A program made the translations under genes and the position numbers. Shown piece after piece: positions 1 to 5,957 of a DNA stretch of 5,957 bases. How positions within the stretch are numbered: position 1 is the stretch's first letter; each line of letters begins with the position of its first letter. The notes beneath the pieces are model-generated. The model worked only from the letters and a program-made list of their open reading frames with translations, searched no databases and was not told the origin of the DNA. The stretch spans positions 1 to 5,957 of the forward strand of contig JAAFHQ010000392.1 of assembly GCA_013298445.1 (NCBI GenBank), given 5' to 3'. The stretch is from Chitinophagales bacterium. Its GTDB lineage: Bacteria > Bacteroidota > Bacteroidia > Chitinophagales > Saprospiraceae.

Positions 1-225
1 AGAGCCGTAGAAGAAAGATTTGGCGATTTGGACTACGAATACACCCACACCATTGAACCGGATGAAGTCAAAAAATTCTACTCGATTTTTAATGTACAAA
101 TGGATGACAGAGCCGGTTTATTAGCAGCAATTAAAAAGGAGTTCAGTGTACCCAATGCCTATACTTTATTTGGCGAATTCATGAAAACTCACGACATAAA
201 GTATACCAGTTTCACCTGGATTTAA
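1..225 (+). CDS. C-terminal fragment of an unrecognised protein
   Basis: The reading frame is open from the first base to a TAA at 223-225, giving the last 74 residues of a protein whose start lies upstream of the window. The TTG at 28 is only an internal Leu codon, because the frame is open before it (RAVEERFGDL...). The fragment is acidic and charged, with a predicted helical stretch (DDRAGLLAAIKKEF) and an aromatic end (YTSFTWI). It has no signal peptide, membrane segment or recognisable motif in the visible part. It lies 150 bases ahead of serA on the same strand with no obvious terminator between them, so co-transcription is possible. The tail does not resemble phosphoserine aminotransferase (SerC), the neighbour one might expect beside serA. 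I do not recognise the family. Confidence 0.75.
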   Translation, partial: RAVEERFGDLDYEYTHTIEPDEVKKFYSIFNVQMDDRAGLLAAIKKEFSVPNAYTLFGEFMKTHDIKYTSFTWI

Positions 226-375
226 TTTGAATCCAAGCCATCATTAAAAAGCGACACTCAGCAACTTAGCATTCCACCAACTTTCCCCCCTTAATCACCA
301 CGCTTTCAAAAAAAATCCTTTTCTTTGCGGAGAATTTCAAAATTAGGGTCAAATTTTTTGAAAAATCCTATCAGA

Positions 376-1341
376 ATGATCAAGATCCTTGCCAATGATG
401 GCATCAGCCCAGACGGTCAAACACTACTTGAAGAAGCGGGTTATGAAGTAGACACTACCCGGATTCCACAGGCGGACCTACCTGGCGTTATCGGCCAGTA
501 CGATGTACTGATCGTACGCAGTGCAACCAAAGTCACCAAGGAAGTAATCGATGCGGGGACCAACCTCAAAATCGTTGCTCGTGGTGGTGTTGGCTTGGAC
601 AACATTGATACAGATTATGCCCGCTCCAAGGGCATCACCGTGTTCAATACACCAGCAGCTTCTTCACAAGCGGTTGCTGAATTGGCGTTTGCACACATGT
701 TCAGTCTGGCGCGTTTCCTACATGGCTCCAACCGTGCCATGCCAGTAACGGGTGGTACTGAGTATGACAAACTCAAGAAAAAATTCTCTGACGGTATTCA
801 GTTGCGCGGCCGTACCCTGGGCATCATTGGCTTTGGCCGGATTGGACAGGAAGCAGCGCGCATCGGGATTGGCCTGGGAATGAACGTACTGGCTGCCGAC
901 CTCATGATCGACGAAGCCCGCATCGACATCAAACCCTACAACAGTGAGTACATCACCATGGCCGTAACGGTACCTACCGTGGAAATGGAAGAGCTGCTCG
1001 CTAAATCTGACTTCATCACCTTACACGTTCCTTTCAGCGGTGGTACCCCCATCATTGGCAAGGCGCAGTTTGATAAAATGAAAAAAGGGGTTTGTTTGAT
1101 CAACACCTCTCGCGGCGGTACTGTAGATGAAGAAGCACTACTGGAAGCAATGGCTAGCGGCAAGGTAGCTGGCGCAGGTTTGGACGTATTCGACTTCGAA
1201 CCCACACCACGTCCGGAAATCCTGACGCATCCCAATATTTCGCTTACTCCACACATCGGTGCTTCTACGCTGGAAGCTCAGGCCAACATTGGTCTGGAAT
1301 TGGCCGATCGGATTTTGGCTTTCTTCGGCGACGATAAATAA
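376..1341 (+). CDS. serA: D-3-phosphoglycerate dehydrogenase, short form without ACT domain
   Basis: This cytoplasmic enzyme oxidises 3-phosphoglycerate to 3-phosphohydroxypyruvate with NAD+, the first step of serine synthesis. The 321-residue protein has the D-2-hydroxyacid dehydrogenase layout. A split substrate-binding domain includes VARGGVGLDNID near residue 70, and a Rossmann domain carries GFGRIG at 152-157. The catalytic set is R246 (TSRGG), E275 (DFEP) and H293 (PHIGAST); the 29- and 18-residue spacings match the family. The protein ends just after the catalytic domain, so the C-terminal ACT serine-binding domain of E. coli SerA is absent and classical serine feedback is not expected. 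ATG 376 is preferred because family members begin at the MIKILANDGIS strand. An in-frame TTG at 325 would add 17 unconserved residues. No Shine-Dalgarno is visible, as is usual in Bacteroidota. Another 2-hydroxyacid dehydrogenase specificity cannot be excluded from sequence alone. Confidence 0.9.
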   Translation: MIKILANDGISPDGQTLLEEAGYEVDTTRIPQADLPGVIGQYDVLIVRSATKVTKEVIDAGTNLKIVARGGVGLDNIDTDYARSKGITVFNTPAASSQAVAELAFAHMFSLARFLHGSNRAMPVTGGTEYDKLKKKFSDGIQLRGRTLGIIGFGRIGQEAARIGIGLGMNVLAADLMIDEARIDIKPYNSEYITMAVTVPTVEMEELLAKSDFITLHVPFSGGTPIIGKAQFDKMKKGVCLINTSRGGTVDEEALLEAMASGKVAGAGLDVFDFEPTPRPEILTHPNISLTPHIGASTLEAQANIGLELADRILAFFGDDK

Positions 1342-1365
1342 ACCAACTCCAAGCGGAGCGAATTA

Positions 1366-1403
1366 AAAGGCCCCATTAGCAATTTTCAGCTAATGGGGCC
1401 TTT
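1366..1403. terminator. Rho-independent terminator after serA, probably bidirectional
   Basis: A perfect 15-bp stem (1366-1380 pairing with 1389-1403) has an 8-base loop, AATTTTCA. It starts 25 bases after the serA stop. The GC-rich core GGCCCC/GGGGCC is flanked by AAA on the left and TTT on the right, followed by GTCTTTA. Read on the minus strand, the stem is followed by TTTTAATT, so it could also stop transcripts from the convergent protease gene that escape their own terminator. Confidence 0.85.
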
Positions 1404-1469
1404 GTCTTTATGACTTAATTCTTGGGAAAGAGCGAGTGATAATTAGTTGGTTACGAGCAATCTAAAACT

Positions 1470-1500
1470 CCTCCCCGAAGGTTTGGAACCTTCGGGGAGG
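1470..1500 (-). terminator. Rho-independent terminator of the subtilase gene
   Basis: A perfect 14-bp stem (1470-1483 pairing with 1487-1500) closes on a 3-base loop, TGG. It lies 15 bases beyond the protease stop codon in the minus direction. On the minus strand the stem is followed by AGTTTTAGATT, a modest T-rich tract. Its outer GC-rich part (CCTCCCC/GGGGAGG) makes it very stable. Confidence 0.8.
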
Positions 1501-1515
1501 TCGAGCAAACAACCA

Positions 1516-4209
1516 CTATTCCACTTTCAGCACTTTCCCCCAGGCTTCTTCATTTCCATTGCGCAAACGAACCATGTAGAGTCCTTTTGGCCAATCATGC
1601 GCCGTGATGGTTTCTTGGAGTACCGTATTGCCAGGTATGGCCAAGGTACGGTTGTGAACCATTTGCCCCTGGGCGTTCCATACTTCCAATTGCGCTTTGG
1701 GGGCGCTGCTAGGCAACTTTAGGCTCACTACAAATTCATTCCCAAAGGGATTAGGGAAAATGTGCAATTGGCTGGCCGGGTTTATGGTATTGGTCGAAGT
1801 GGAGACCAGATTGATGTTGACGCAATAATCTTCAATTTCACCATAATAATTGCTGCTTCCTGAAAAACAGGTACTGGGTTCACTGTTGTACCGCAAAGCT
1901 ACACGCATTCGAGTAGGTCCGGAAGGCGTGTTCGCTGGAATGTTGATTACACCACTGAACACGGTATCTTTTTTGGCACCCGAACTGTAAAGGTCTTCAT
2001 TGCTTCCAAATATCCCATCCTGATTGAGGTCAATCCAGGCTACCACAAACTCATTGAACAAGGTCCCCTTGTAACCCATGGTCAATTTGAAATTATAGCT
2101 TTGACCCGAGCGCAAGTCCAGTCCTTTTAGCCCTGTGAAATCCCCATAACCGTTGCGGGCACTTGGGTTGCTGAAGTTGCCTACCTGAACCCCCGTAATC
2201 CATTCCTGACCAGCCTGGTCTATCAGGATGGTTTCGGCACAATAATCCTTATCCAGACAAGCACCGCAGTTGCGCGTTTTGAAAGTGAAACTTTTGCTGA
2301 ATACCGAGGAAGTACCATCCAGGCATTCAGAACGAATCTGGAATTCATACTCGGTGCAGGCCTGTAAATTCCGCAAATTGGCGGAAGTGAAAGGTGGCGT
2401 CAGGGAAGACCAGGCGGTAGTTCCTACTATCCGATAGCGAAAGGTATACGAACTCGCTGCCGTTACTGGCTGCCAACGAATGATCACGCTGGAGATGATG
2501 CCCGTAGGTATCGTCACCTGAGAAGGTGGCTCACAACAGCCGTCGGTGCGGAAACTGAAGAGTTGATCAAAATCAACGCTGGTATTGCGGCAATAGGTTT
2601 TGAGTTGGTACTCGTAATCCGTGCAGGGTTTTAAATCGGTAAAATTATAAGGAGGAAGCGCCCGCTCGATCGTTGTCCAGGTCGTACTGCCCTTAATACG
2701 GAAACGCAAATCGACGCGTTGAATGCTATCATTGCTCGTCCAACCTAGTCGGGCACTGTTGACCGTAATGTTGCTAACTGCTACACTAACCAAAGAAGGG
2801 CAAGAACCACATTCTTTGGCCAATGCCAATAAACTGTTGTACACCTGGAGATGGCCTCCGCTACTCGTTGTAGTTTTTAAGTTAAAGTGGGGTTTGACAT
2901 TTTCCAGAATCAAACGCCTGATCCATAGGGCCGCAGCTTTGGGGTCTCGTCTGGCCAAAGAGGCCAAGGTAGGACAAGGTGCAGCGTACAACAGACCTAC
3001 CGCACCTGCCACCTGGGGGGCAGCAAAAGAAGTGCCTGAGGTGGTCACAAAACCATTGTTTTTCGCCGTCGTAATGGCCTGGTCGCCAAAAGCAGCCAAA
3101 TCAACGGTGACTTTTCCATAAGCGTGGTTCATCACCCCGTTGCGGTTCATACTGGTCACGTTGATGATGAAAGAGCTACCACAACTTCCGGGCATGTCTC
3201 CAGTAGCGTCCACATCTCTGATATCGTTGTCAGTAGCACAAATATTCATAATGCCCTGGTGGCCTAAACTATCAAAAAAACTACACCAGATCGGAAACTC
3301 GGCTGGGGTTCCACGCTCAACACCCCAGGAGGCATTGGTAGCTACGACAAAGGCCCCCTTTTTACCTCCACTCTGATTGTATAGTCGCCTTTGGATAAAA
3401 GGATAATTATAAGCTTGGATGATAATGTCTTCTGTGCCAGAATTAAAGCCTCCCAAAACACCCATCATTTTAACCTTCCAATTGACCCCTGTGACGCCGT
3501 AATTGTTGTTGCCGACGGCCCCAATAAACCCCGCAACTTCGGTACCGTGGGTAGCAATTTCACTGATGTCATCATTGCGCCGACGTACATTCCAGCCTCG
3601 GTAGTCGTCAATAAACCCATTTTCATCATCATCTAGGTTATTGTTGGGGATTTCGGCTCGATTAACCCATAAATTCGCTTTGAGGTCTGCGTGTGTGGTG
3701 TCAATGCCATTGTCGATGACACAAACCACAATGGTGTCACCTCCCGGCGTGAGTCCACCTTTGGTAATGTCCCAGGCTTGAGGCATACCCAGGTCCAGAC
3801 CCAAAAAACCACCATCTTGCCCGGTGTTAGACAAGTACCATTGTTTGGCAAACTCTGGATCGTTGGGCGTTGCTGAACGTAATTCGATGTAATGATTGAA
3901 TTGGGCTGCTAGGATGGCCGGGTCGCGCCGTAGCCGAGCGAGGAGTTCATTTTCATCCTGGGTATTGGGGTCAAAGCGCAATTTCCAAATGTTCATGGGT
4001 TCAGACAAAGGAGCTTCATCTAGTGTGAAGCCGGACCCTGCTGCGCGTAAACTAGCTTCCTGACTTGCCCAGGCACTGGCACGGACAGTAGCCCGAAGTT
4101 GAACCAGGATTTCGCCAGGAACATGATCAATTTGATTTTGTGCAAAACCTGGAGTTGTAAACCACAAACAATTCAAGGCAAAACAGAACAAGGCAAAGGT
4201 TTGTCTCAT
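1516..4209 (-). CDS. Secreted subtilisin-family (S8) serine protease with two FN3 domains, GEVED domain and T9SS sorting domain
   Basis: This 897-residue protein is a predicted extracellular endoprotease. Residues 1-23 form a Sec signal peptide (basic start, hydrophobic core, likely cleavage after GFA). A propeptide-like region follows to about 115. The catalytic domain runs about 122-462, with D166 (VIDNGID), H221 (THGTEVAG), oxyanion N292 (TNASWG) and S394 (SGTSFAAP), so the triad is intact. An acidic LDDDENGFIDDY segment at 192-203 resembles a calcium-binding loop. Two fibronectin type III repeats lie at about 471-557 and 560-647, each with a C-x10-C pair (C529/C540 and C618/C629). A GEVED domain spans about 655-799 and ends YYGEIEDYC. 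A type A T9SS sorting domain (about 815-897) begins LHIFPNPF and ends VLKVE; this tail normally directs export through the Por machinery and surface attachment or release. ATG 4209 sits directly before the signal peptide. The gene is divergent from the NIPSNAP-like gene and stands alone. Substrate is unknown; nutrient proteolysis is the likeliest role. Confidence 0.93.
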   Translation of the reverse strand: MRQTFALFCFALNCLWFTTPGFAQNQIDHVPGEILVQLRATVRASAWASQEASLRAAGSGFTLDEAPLSEPMNIWKLRFDPNTQDENELLARLRRDPAILAAQFNHYIELRSATPNDPEFAKQWYLSNTGQDGGFLGLDLGMPQAWDITKGGLTPGGDTIVVCVIDNGIDTTHADLKANLWVNRAEIPNNNLDDDENGFIDDYRGWNVRRRNDDISEIATHGTEVAGFIGAVGNNNYGVTGVNWKVKMMGVLGGFNSGTEDIIIQAYNYPFIQRRLYNQSGGKKGAFVVATNASWGVERGTPAEFPIWCSFFDSLGHQGIMNICATDNDIRDVDATGDMPGSCGSSFIINVTSMNRNGVMNHAYGKVTVDLAAFGDQAITTAKNNGFVTTSGTSFAAPQVAGAVGLLYAAPCPTLASLARRDPKAAALWIRRLILENVKPHFNLKTTTSSGGHLQVYNSLLALAKECGSCPSLVSVAVSNITVNSARLGWTSNDSIQRVDLRFRIKGSTTWTTIERALPPYNFTDLKPCTDYEYQLKTYCRNTSVDFDQLFSFRTDGCCEPPSQVTIPTGIISSVIIRWQPVTAASSYTFRYRIVGTTAWSSLTPPFTSANLRNLQACTEYEFQIRSECLDGTSSVFSKSFTFKTRNCGACLDKDYCAETILIDQAGQEWITGVQVGNFSNPSARNGYGDFTGLKGLDLRSGQSYNFKLTMGYKGTLFNEFVVAWIDLNQDGIFGSNEDLYSSGAKKDTVFSGVINIPANTPSGPTRMRVALRYNSEPSTCFSGSSNYYGEIEDYCVNINLVSTSTNTINPASQLHIFPNPFGNEFVVSLKLPSSAPKAQLEVWNAQGQMVHNRTLAIPGNTVLQETITAHDWPKGLYMVRLRNGNEEAWGKVLKVE

Positions 4210-4226
4210 GGGTTGAGAATTTTTTA

Positions 4227-4234
4227 CAAAAATA
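4227..4234 (-). promoter_or_regulatory. Candidate -7 element for the subtilase gene
   Basis: Read on the minus strand these bases are TATTTTTG, a full match to the Bacteroidota -7 consensus TAnnTTTG. The element ends 17 bases before the protease ATG, so the transcript would have a very short leader. No convincing TTG-type -33 element is found at the usual distance upstream, and the region is AT-rich, so the match could be chance. Confidence 0.35.
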
Positions 4235-4263
4235 TAAACCAGCAGCTAGAAGAACGGAAAATT

Positions 4264-4274
4264 CACAACTTGTG
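4264..4274. promoter_or_regulatory. Short palindrome in the divergent intergenic region
   Basis: CACAA-C-TTGTG is a perfect 5-bp inverted repeat around one base. It lies between the divergent protease and NIPSNAP-like genes, upstream of both candidate promoter regions, a position that would suit an operator. It is short enough to arise by chance, and no regulator gene is in view. Confidence 0.2.
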
Positions 4275-4301
4275 TTGGGGAAAGTACAGTTAGAAAATAA
4301 T

Positions 4302-4329
4302 TACCTTTAGCGCTTTACACTACCTTTAG
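4302..4329 (+). promoter_or_regulatory. Direct repeat TACCTTTAG x2 upstream of the NIPSNAP-like gene
   Basis: TACCTTTAG occurs at 4302-4310 and again at 4321-4329, a 19-base offset. Each copy matches 7 of 8 bases of the Bacteroidota -7 consensus TAnnTTTG, so either could be the core promoter of the gene starting at 4369, or the pair could be a regulator site. Their downstream edges lie 58 and 39 bases before the ATG. A clear -33 TTG at standard spacing is missing. A small hairpin (GATGC-AAGCA-GCATC, 4331-4345) follows in the presumed leader. Confidence 0.3.
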
Positions 4330-4368
4330 AGATGCAAGCAGCATCTTTTAAACAAACATCAAACAGCA

Positions 4369-5163
4369 ATGAGCTACATCAAACCAATTTTGCAAGTATT
4401 GAGTGCATCTTTGATTGTGCTATTTTTTTGCAATTCAACCAATAACCTCGCCCTCAAGCGCGAGTATTACGAAATCAAAGTTTACACCATCAACGGGCCC
4501 GAGCAGGAAGCTAAAGTGGATCAGTTTTTGCAACAAGCTTACCTGCCAGCCTTGCACCGCGCTGGAATCAGCAAAGTTGGGGTGTACAAACCCATAAAAA
4601 CGGATACGACCTTCGGAAAGCGCATTTTTGTGTTCATTCCCTTAAAAAAGCTGGATCAGCTCAGCTCACTTTTAACGGCGCTGGACAAAGACGCTGCTTT
4701 TCAAAGCGCTGGATCGGAATACCTGAATGCACCCTGGGACAAACCCGTGTATGTGCGCATGGAATCCATCGTGATCCAGGCTTTCAAAGACATGCCTTTT
4801 CATCAGCTGCCCAAACTCGGTGGAACTGTGACTGATCGCGTTTATGAGCTGCGGAGTTACGAAGGAGCTACTGAGAAGTTGTACCAAAAGAAGGTACACA
4901 TGTTCAACGAAGGGCAGGAAATCGGCATTTTCACCCGTTTGGGCTTCAATGCGGTGTTTTATGGCGAGGTGCTGGCTGGCCGCCGCATGCCCAATTTGAT
5001 GTACATGACTTCTTTTGACAACATCGACAAGCGCAATGAGCTGTGGAAAGCTTTTGGGGCGGATCCTTTTTGGAAAAAAATCTCGGCGCTGCCAGAGTAT
5101 CAGCACACCGTTTCAAAGTCGAATGTTTATTTGTTGAATCCTACGGCGTATTCGGAAATTTGA
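4369..5163 (+). CDS. Exported NIPSNAP-family protein, probably with two tandem domains
   Basis: The 264-residue protein starts with an export-type segment (K5, then a hydrophobic stretch at about 7-20, then C21). LFFC is a poor lipobox, so lipoprotein status is uncertain. Residues about 157-258 match the NIPSNAP ferredoxin-like fold pattern: strand VYELRSYE at 158-165, a helix with MFNEGQEIGIFTRLGF, a strand FYGEVLAGRRMPNLMYMTSF, and the closing WKAFGADPFWKKISALPEY segment. Residues about 32-138 repeat the same logic in degenerate form: YYEIKVYTI, a helix ending in a GISKVGVYKP strand, RIFVFIPL, and a region before the final YVRMESIVIQAF strand. This suggests an internal duplication. NIPSNAP proteins are a dimeric alpha/beta-barrel-like group whose bacterial function is largely unknown, so I assign no reaction. 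ATG 4369 places the hydrophobic segment at the N-terminus. The gene appears monocistronic: it is divergent from the protease and convergent with the Omp85-like gene. Confidence 0.82.
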   Translation: MSYIKPILQVLSASLIVLFFCNSTNNLALKREYYEIKVYTINGPEQEAKVDQFLQQAYLPALHRAGISKVGVYKPIKTDTTFGKRIFVFIPLKKLDQLSSLLTALDKDAAFQSAGSEYLNAPWDKPVYVRMESIVIQAFKDMPFHQLPKLGGTVTDRVYELRSYEGATEKLYQKKVHMFNEGQEIGIFTRLGFNAVFYGEVLAGRRMPNLMYMTSFDNIDKRNELWKAFGADPFWKKISALPEYQHTVSKSNVYLLNPTAYSEI

Positions 5164-5176
5164 AAAAGAGCGCGCG

Positions 5177-5288
5177 CTGAGGTGAATCTAGGTGCCTGAG
5201 GTTTCTTAGGTGGTAAAAGAAAAAACCTGCGGAGCAGGGTACTTTTTCACCACCTAAGAAACCTTAGACACTCAAGGAATCACCTAAG
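5177..5288. repeat. Long imperfect inverted repeat with AGGT-containing units
   Basis: The left arm carries AGGT at 5180, 5190, 5199 and 5208 (9-10 base spacing) in units such as CTGAGGT and TCTTAGGT. The right arm carries the reverse form ACCT at 5252, 5261 and 5282, with ACTC at 5270 in register. The outermost pairing is 5177-5185 with 5280-5288 (one mismatch), and the best-paired part is 5196-5214 with 5249-5267. The element fills most of the gap between two convergent genes. It may belong to a genome-wide family of intergenic repeats, but only one copy is visible here. Confidence 0.7.
5196..5267. terminator. Bidirectional nested-hairpin terminator between convergent genes
   Basis: An outer stem of 19 bp with one G-T pair (5196-5214 with 5249-5267, of which the inner 16 bp are perfect) encloses a small hairpin, CCTGC-GGA-GCAGG (5226-5238). 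On the plus strand the inner hairpin is followed by GTACTTTTTC. On the minus strand it is followed at once by TTTTTTCTTTT, a strong termination tract. It starts 33 bases after the NIPSNAP-like gene and ends 30 bases beyond the stop of the minus-strand Omp85-like gene, so it can serve both. Confidence 0.85.
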
Positions 5289-5296
5289 GAATGTGT

Positions 5297-5957
5297 TTAC
5301 CAGCCCGGCATAAAGTTCAACCCAAACGCCCCCTTCGCCCCCTTAATCAATGGAATCGCGTAATAAGGCTCCAAAATCAAAGCCCCAAACAAATTGACCC
5401 GCACCGAAGCACCTACTGAAGATAGCGGGCGGATCAAGTTTTTACCATTGAAATCTTCGTCTCCAAATTGATCAAAGGTGGTCCAAATCATACCTAAATC
5501 AAAAAAGAAGTTCAAATCCGCCGGGACAATGTTTGATGGTATTAAGGCCAACTGCTTCGGGCCAAATAATGGGATTCGAACCTCGGCATTAAAAACCCCA
5601 ATTTTAGTGCCGATCAGGTTATCCTGAGTAAGTAAAGTATCGCGTAATAAATTTTGCGCTACATTTCCCTGAAAACCACGTACCCACCAGGGTGAACCCA
5701 GGAATAGCGGCGGGAAAACTTCAGTATTCTTAGAATCGCGCCCATATCGGCCAGTATGCATGACCCGGCCAGCAAAGGTGAATGGTTTTTTTCGCAAATA
5801 ACCCCGAAAATCGATAGTTGGATTCAAAAATTGAATGTCGCCAAGGTATTGGCGTGCTCCTACCCGGAAGCGATAGCCTTGTAGAGGGGCAGTAAGCCCA
5901 AAATTTGATTTGTCCCCTACAATTGCCGCGCCAACCCCGGGCATGGTAAACCCTGGT
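5297..5957 (-). CDS. C-terminal beta-barrel of an Omp85-family (BamA/TamA-like) outer-membrane protein, 5' end outside window
   Basis: The frame is open to the window edge, so this is the last 219 complete codons of a longer protein. The Met codon at 5944 is internal, since PGFT precedes it in frame. Alternating aromatic and polar strands (for example YRFRVGARQYLG, FTFAGRVMHTGRYG, ALILEPYYAIPL) suit a transmembrane beta-barrel. The motif VRGF (5672-5683), within GSPWWVRGFQGN, corresponds to the conserved RGF/Y of Omp85 loop 6. The protein ends FGLNFMPGW, with a C-terminal aromatic residue typical of the beta-signal read by the BAM complex. The spacing of elements and the PLQGYRFRV segment recall Bacteroidota proteins that fuse a TolB-like beta-propeller to a surface-antigen barrel, but the N-terminal half is not visible. 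A role as a POTRA-bearing assembly factor or a patatin-fused barrel is therefore equally open. The stop is TAA at 5297-5299. Confidence 0.8.
   Translation of the reverse strand, partial: PGFTMPGVGAAIVGDKSNFGLTAPLQGYRFRVGARQYLGDIQFLNPTIDFRGYLRKKPFTFAGRVMHTGRYGRDSKNTEVFPPLFLGSPWWVRGFQGNVAQNLLRDTLLTQDNLIGTKIGVFNAEVRIPLFGPKQLALIPSNIVPADLNFFFDLGMIWTTFDQFGDEDFNGKNLIRPLSSVGASVRVNLFGALILEPYYAIPLIKGAKGAFGLNFMPGW

Noticed and set aside
320..327. TTTCTTTG as a -7 promoter element for serA
   Set aside because: It matches 7 of 8 consensus bases but has the wrong second base, no -33 partner, and sits in a T-rich stretch where chance matches are common.
325..375. TTG-initiated 17-residue extension of SerA
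   Set aside because: The extra residues are basic and low in family likeness, while ATG 376 begins exactly at the first conserved beta strand.
936..1256. Minus-strand 106-codon frame inside serA
   Set aside because: It lies wholly within the conserved catalytic region of serA, and its Ser/Pro-rich translation is typical of an antisense shadow.
1447..1722. Plus-strand 91-codon frame at the end of the protease gene
   Set aside because: It runs through the terminator hairpin and is antisense to the T9SS sorting domain.
2723..3636. Plus-strand open frames of 78-132 codons opposite the protease
   Set aside because: They are antisense shadows of the catalytic domain, which has a complete set of family motifs on the minus strand. 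Their translations show no coherent domain.
4369..4431. Lipoprotein signal on the NIPSNAP-like protein (C21)
   Set aside because: LFFC lacks the small residues normally found just before the lipid-modified Cys. I left it as an undecided export signal rather than calling a lipoprotein.
4672..5106. Minus-strand 144-codon frame opposite the NIPSNAP-like gene
   Set aside because: It is a shadow of a gene with recognisable domain motifs, and its His/Leu-rich translation has no plausible family features.
5170..5177. GCGCGCGC run after the NIPSNAP-like gene as a distinct element
   Set aside because: It is an eight-base alternating run, too short to support a separate function and next to the larger inverted repeat.

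Overview
The window looks like ordinary chromosomal DNA from a member of the Bacteroidota, most likely a Saprospiraceae-type organism (Haliscomenobacter/Lewinella relatives). This is inferred from protein architecture, not from a marker gene. The clues are a secreted subtilase with fibronectin type III repeats, a GEVED domain and a type IX secretion (T9SS) C-terminal sorting domain; an exported NIPSNAP-type protein; an ACT-less phosphoglycerate dehydrogenase; and the absence of clear Shine-Dalgarno sequences before the starts. Base composition is moderate and even. I see no mobile element, CRISPR array, tRNA or rRNA.

Layout: (1) 1-225, plus strand, is the C-terminal end of an unrecognised protein. 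(2) 376-1341, plus strand, is serA, the first enzyme of the phosphorylated serine pathway; the 150 bases before it hold no convincing signal. (3) 1342-1515 separates two convergent genes and holds two perfect hairpins, one serving as terminator for each. (4) 1516-4209, minus strand, is a large secreted subtilisin-family protease with a complete catalytic set and a T9SS cargo signal. (5) 4210-4368 is a divergent intergenic region with a candidate promoter for the protease, a short palindrome and a 9-bp direct repeat. (6) 4369-5163, plus strand, is an exported protein with a C-terminal NIPSNAP-like domain and probably a degenerate N-terminal copy. (7) 5164-5296 is a second convergent junction, filled by a long nested inverted repeat built from AGGT-containing units and acting as a bidirectional terminator. 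(8) 5297-5957, minus strand, is the C-terminal beta-barrel end of an Omp85-type (BamA/TamA-like) outer-membrane protein that runs off the window.

The genes do not form one pathway. Three of the five act, or are expected to act, outside the cytoplasm (protease, NIPSNAP-like protein, Omp85 barrel), while serA is cytoplasmic amino-acid biosynthesis. Alternating strands and strong terminators indicate mostly independent transcription units. I found no convincing undescribed multi-gene system. The points most worth a second look are the AGGT-repeat palindrome at 5177-5288 and the exported two-domain NIPSNAP-like protein.
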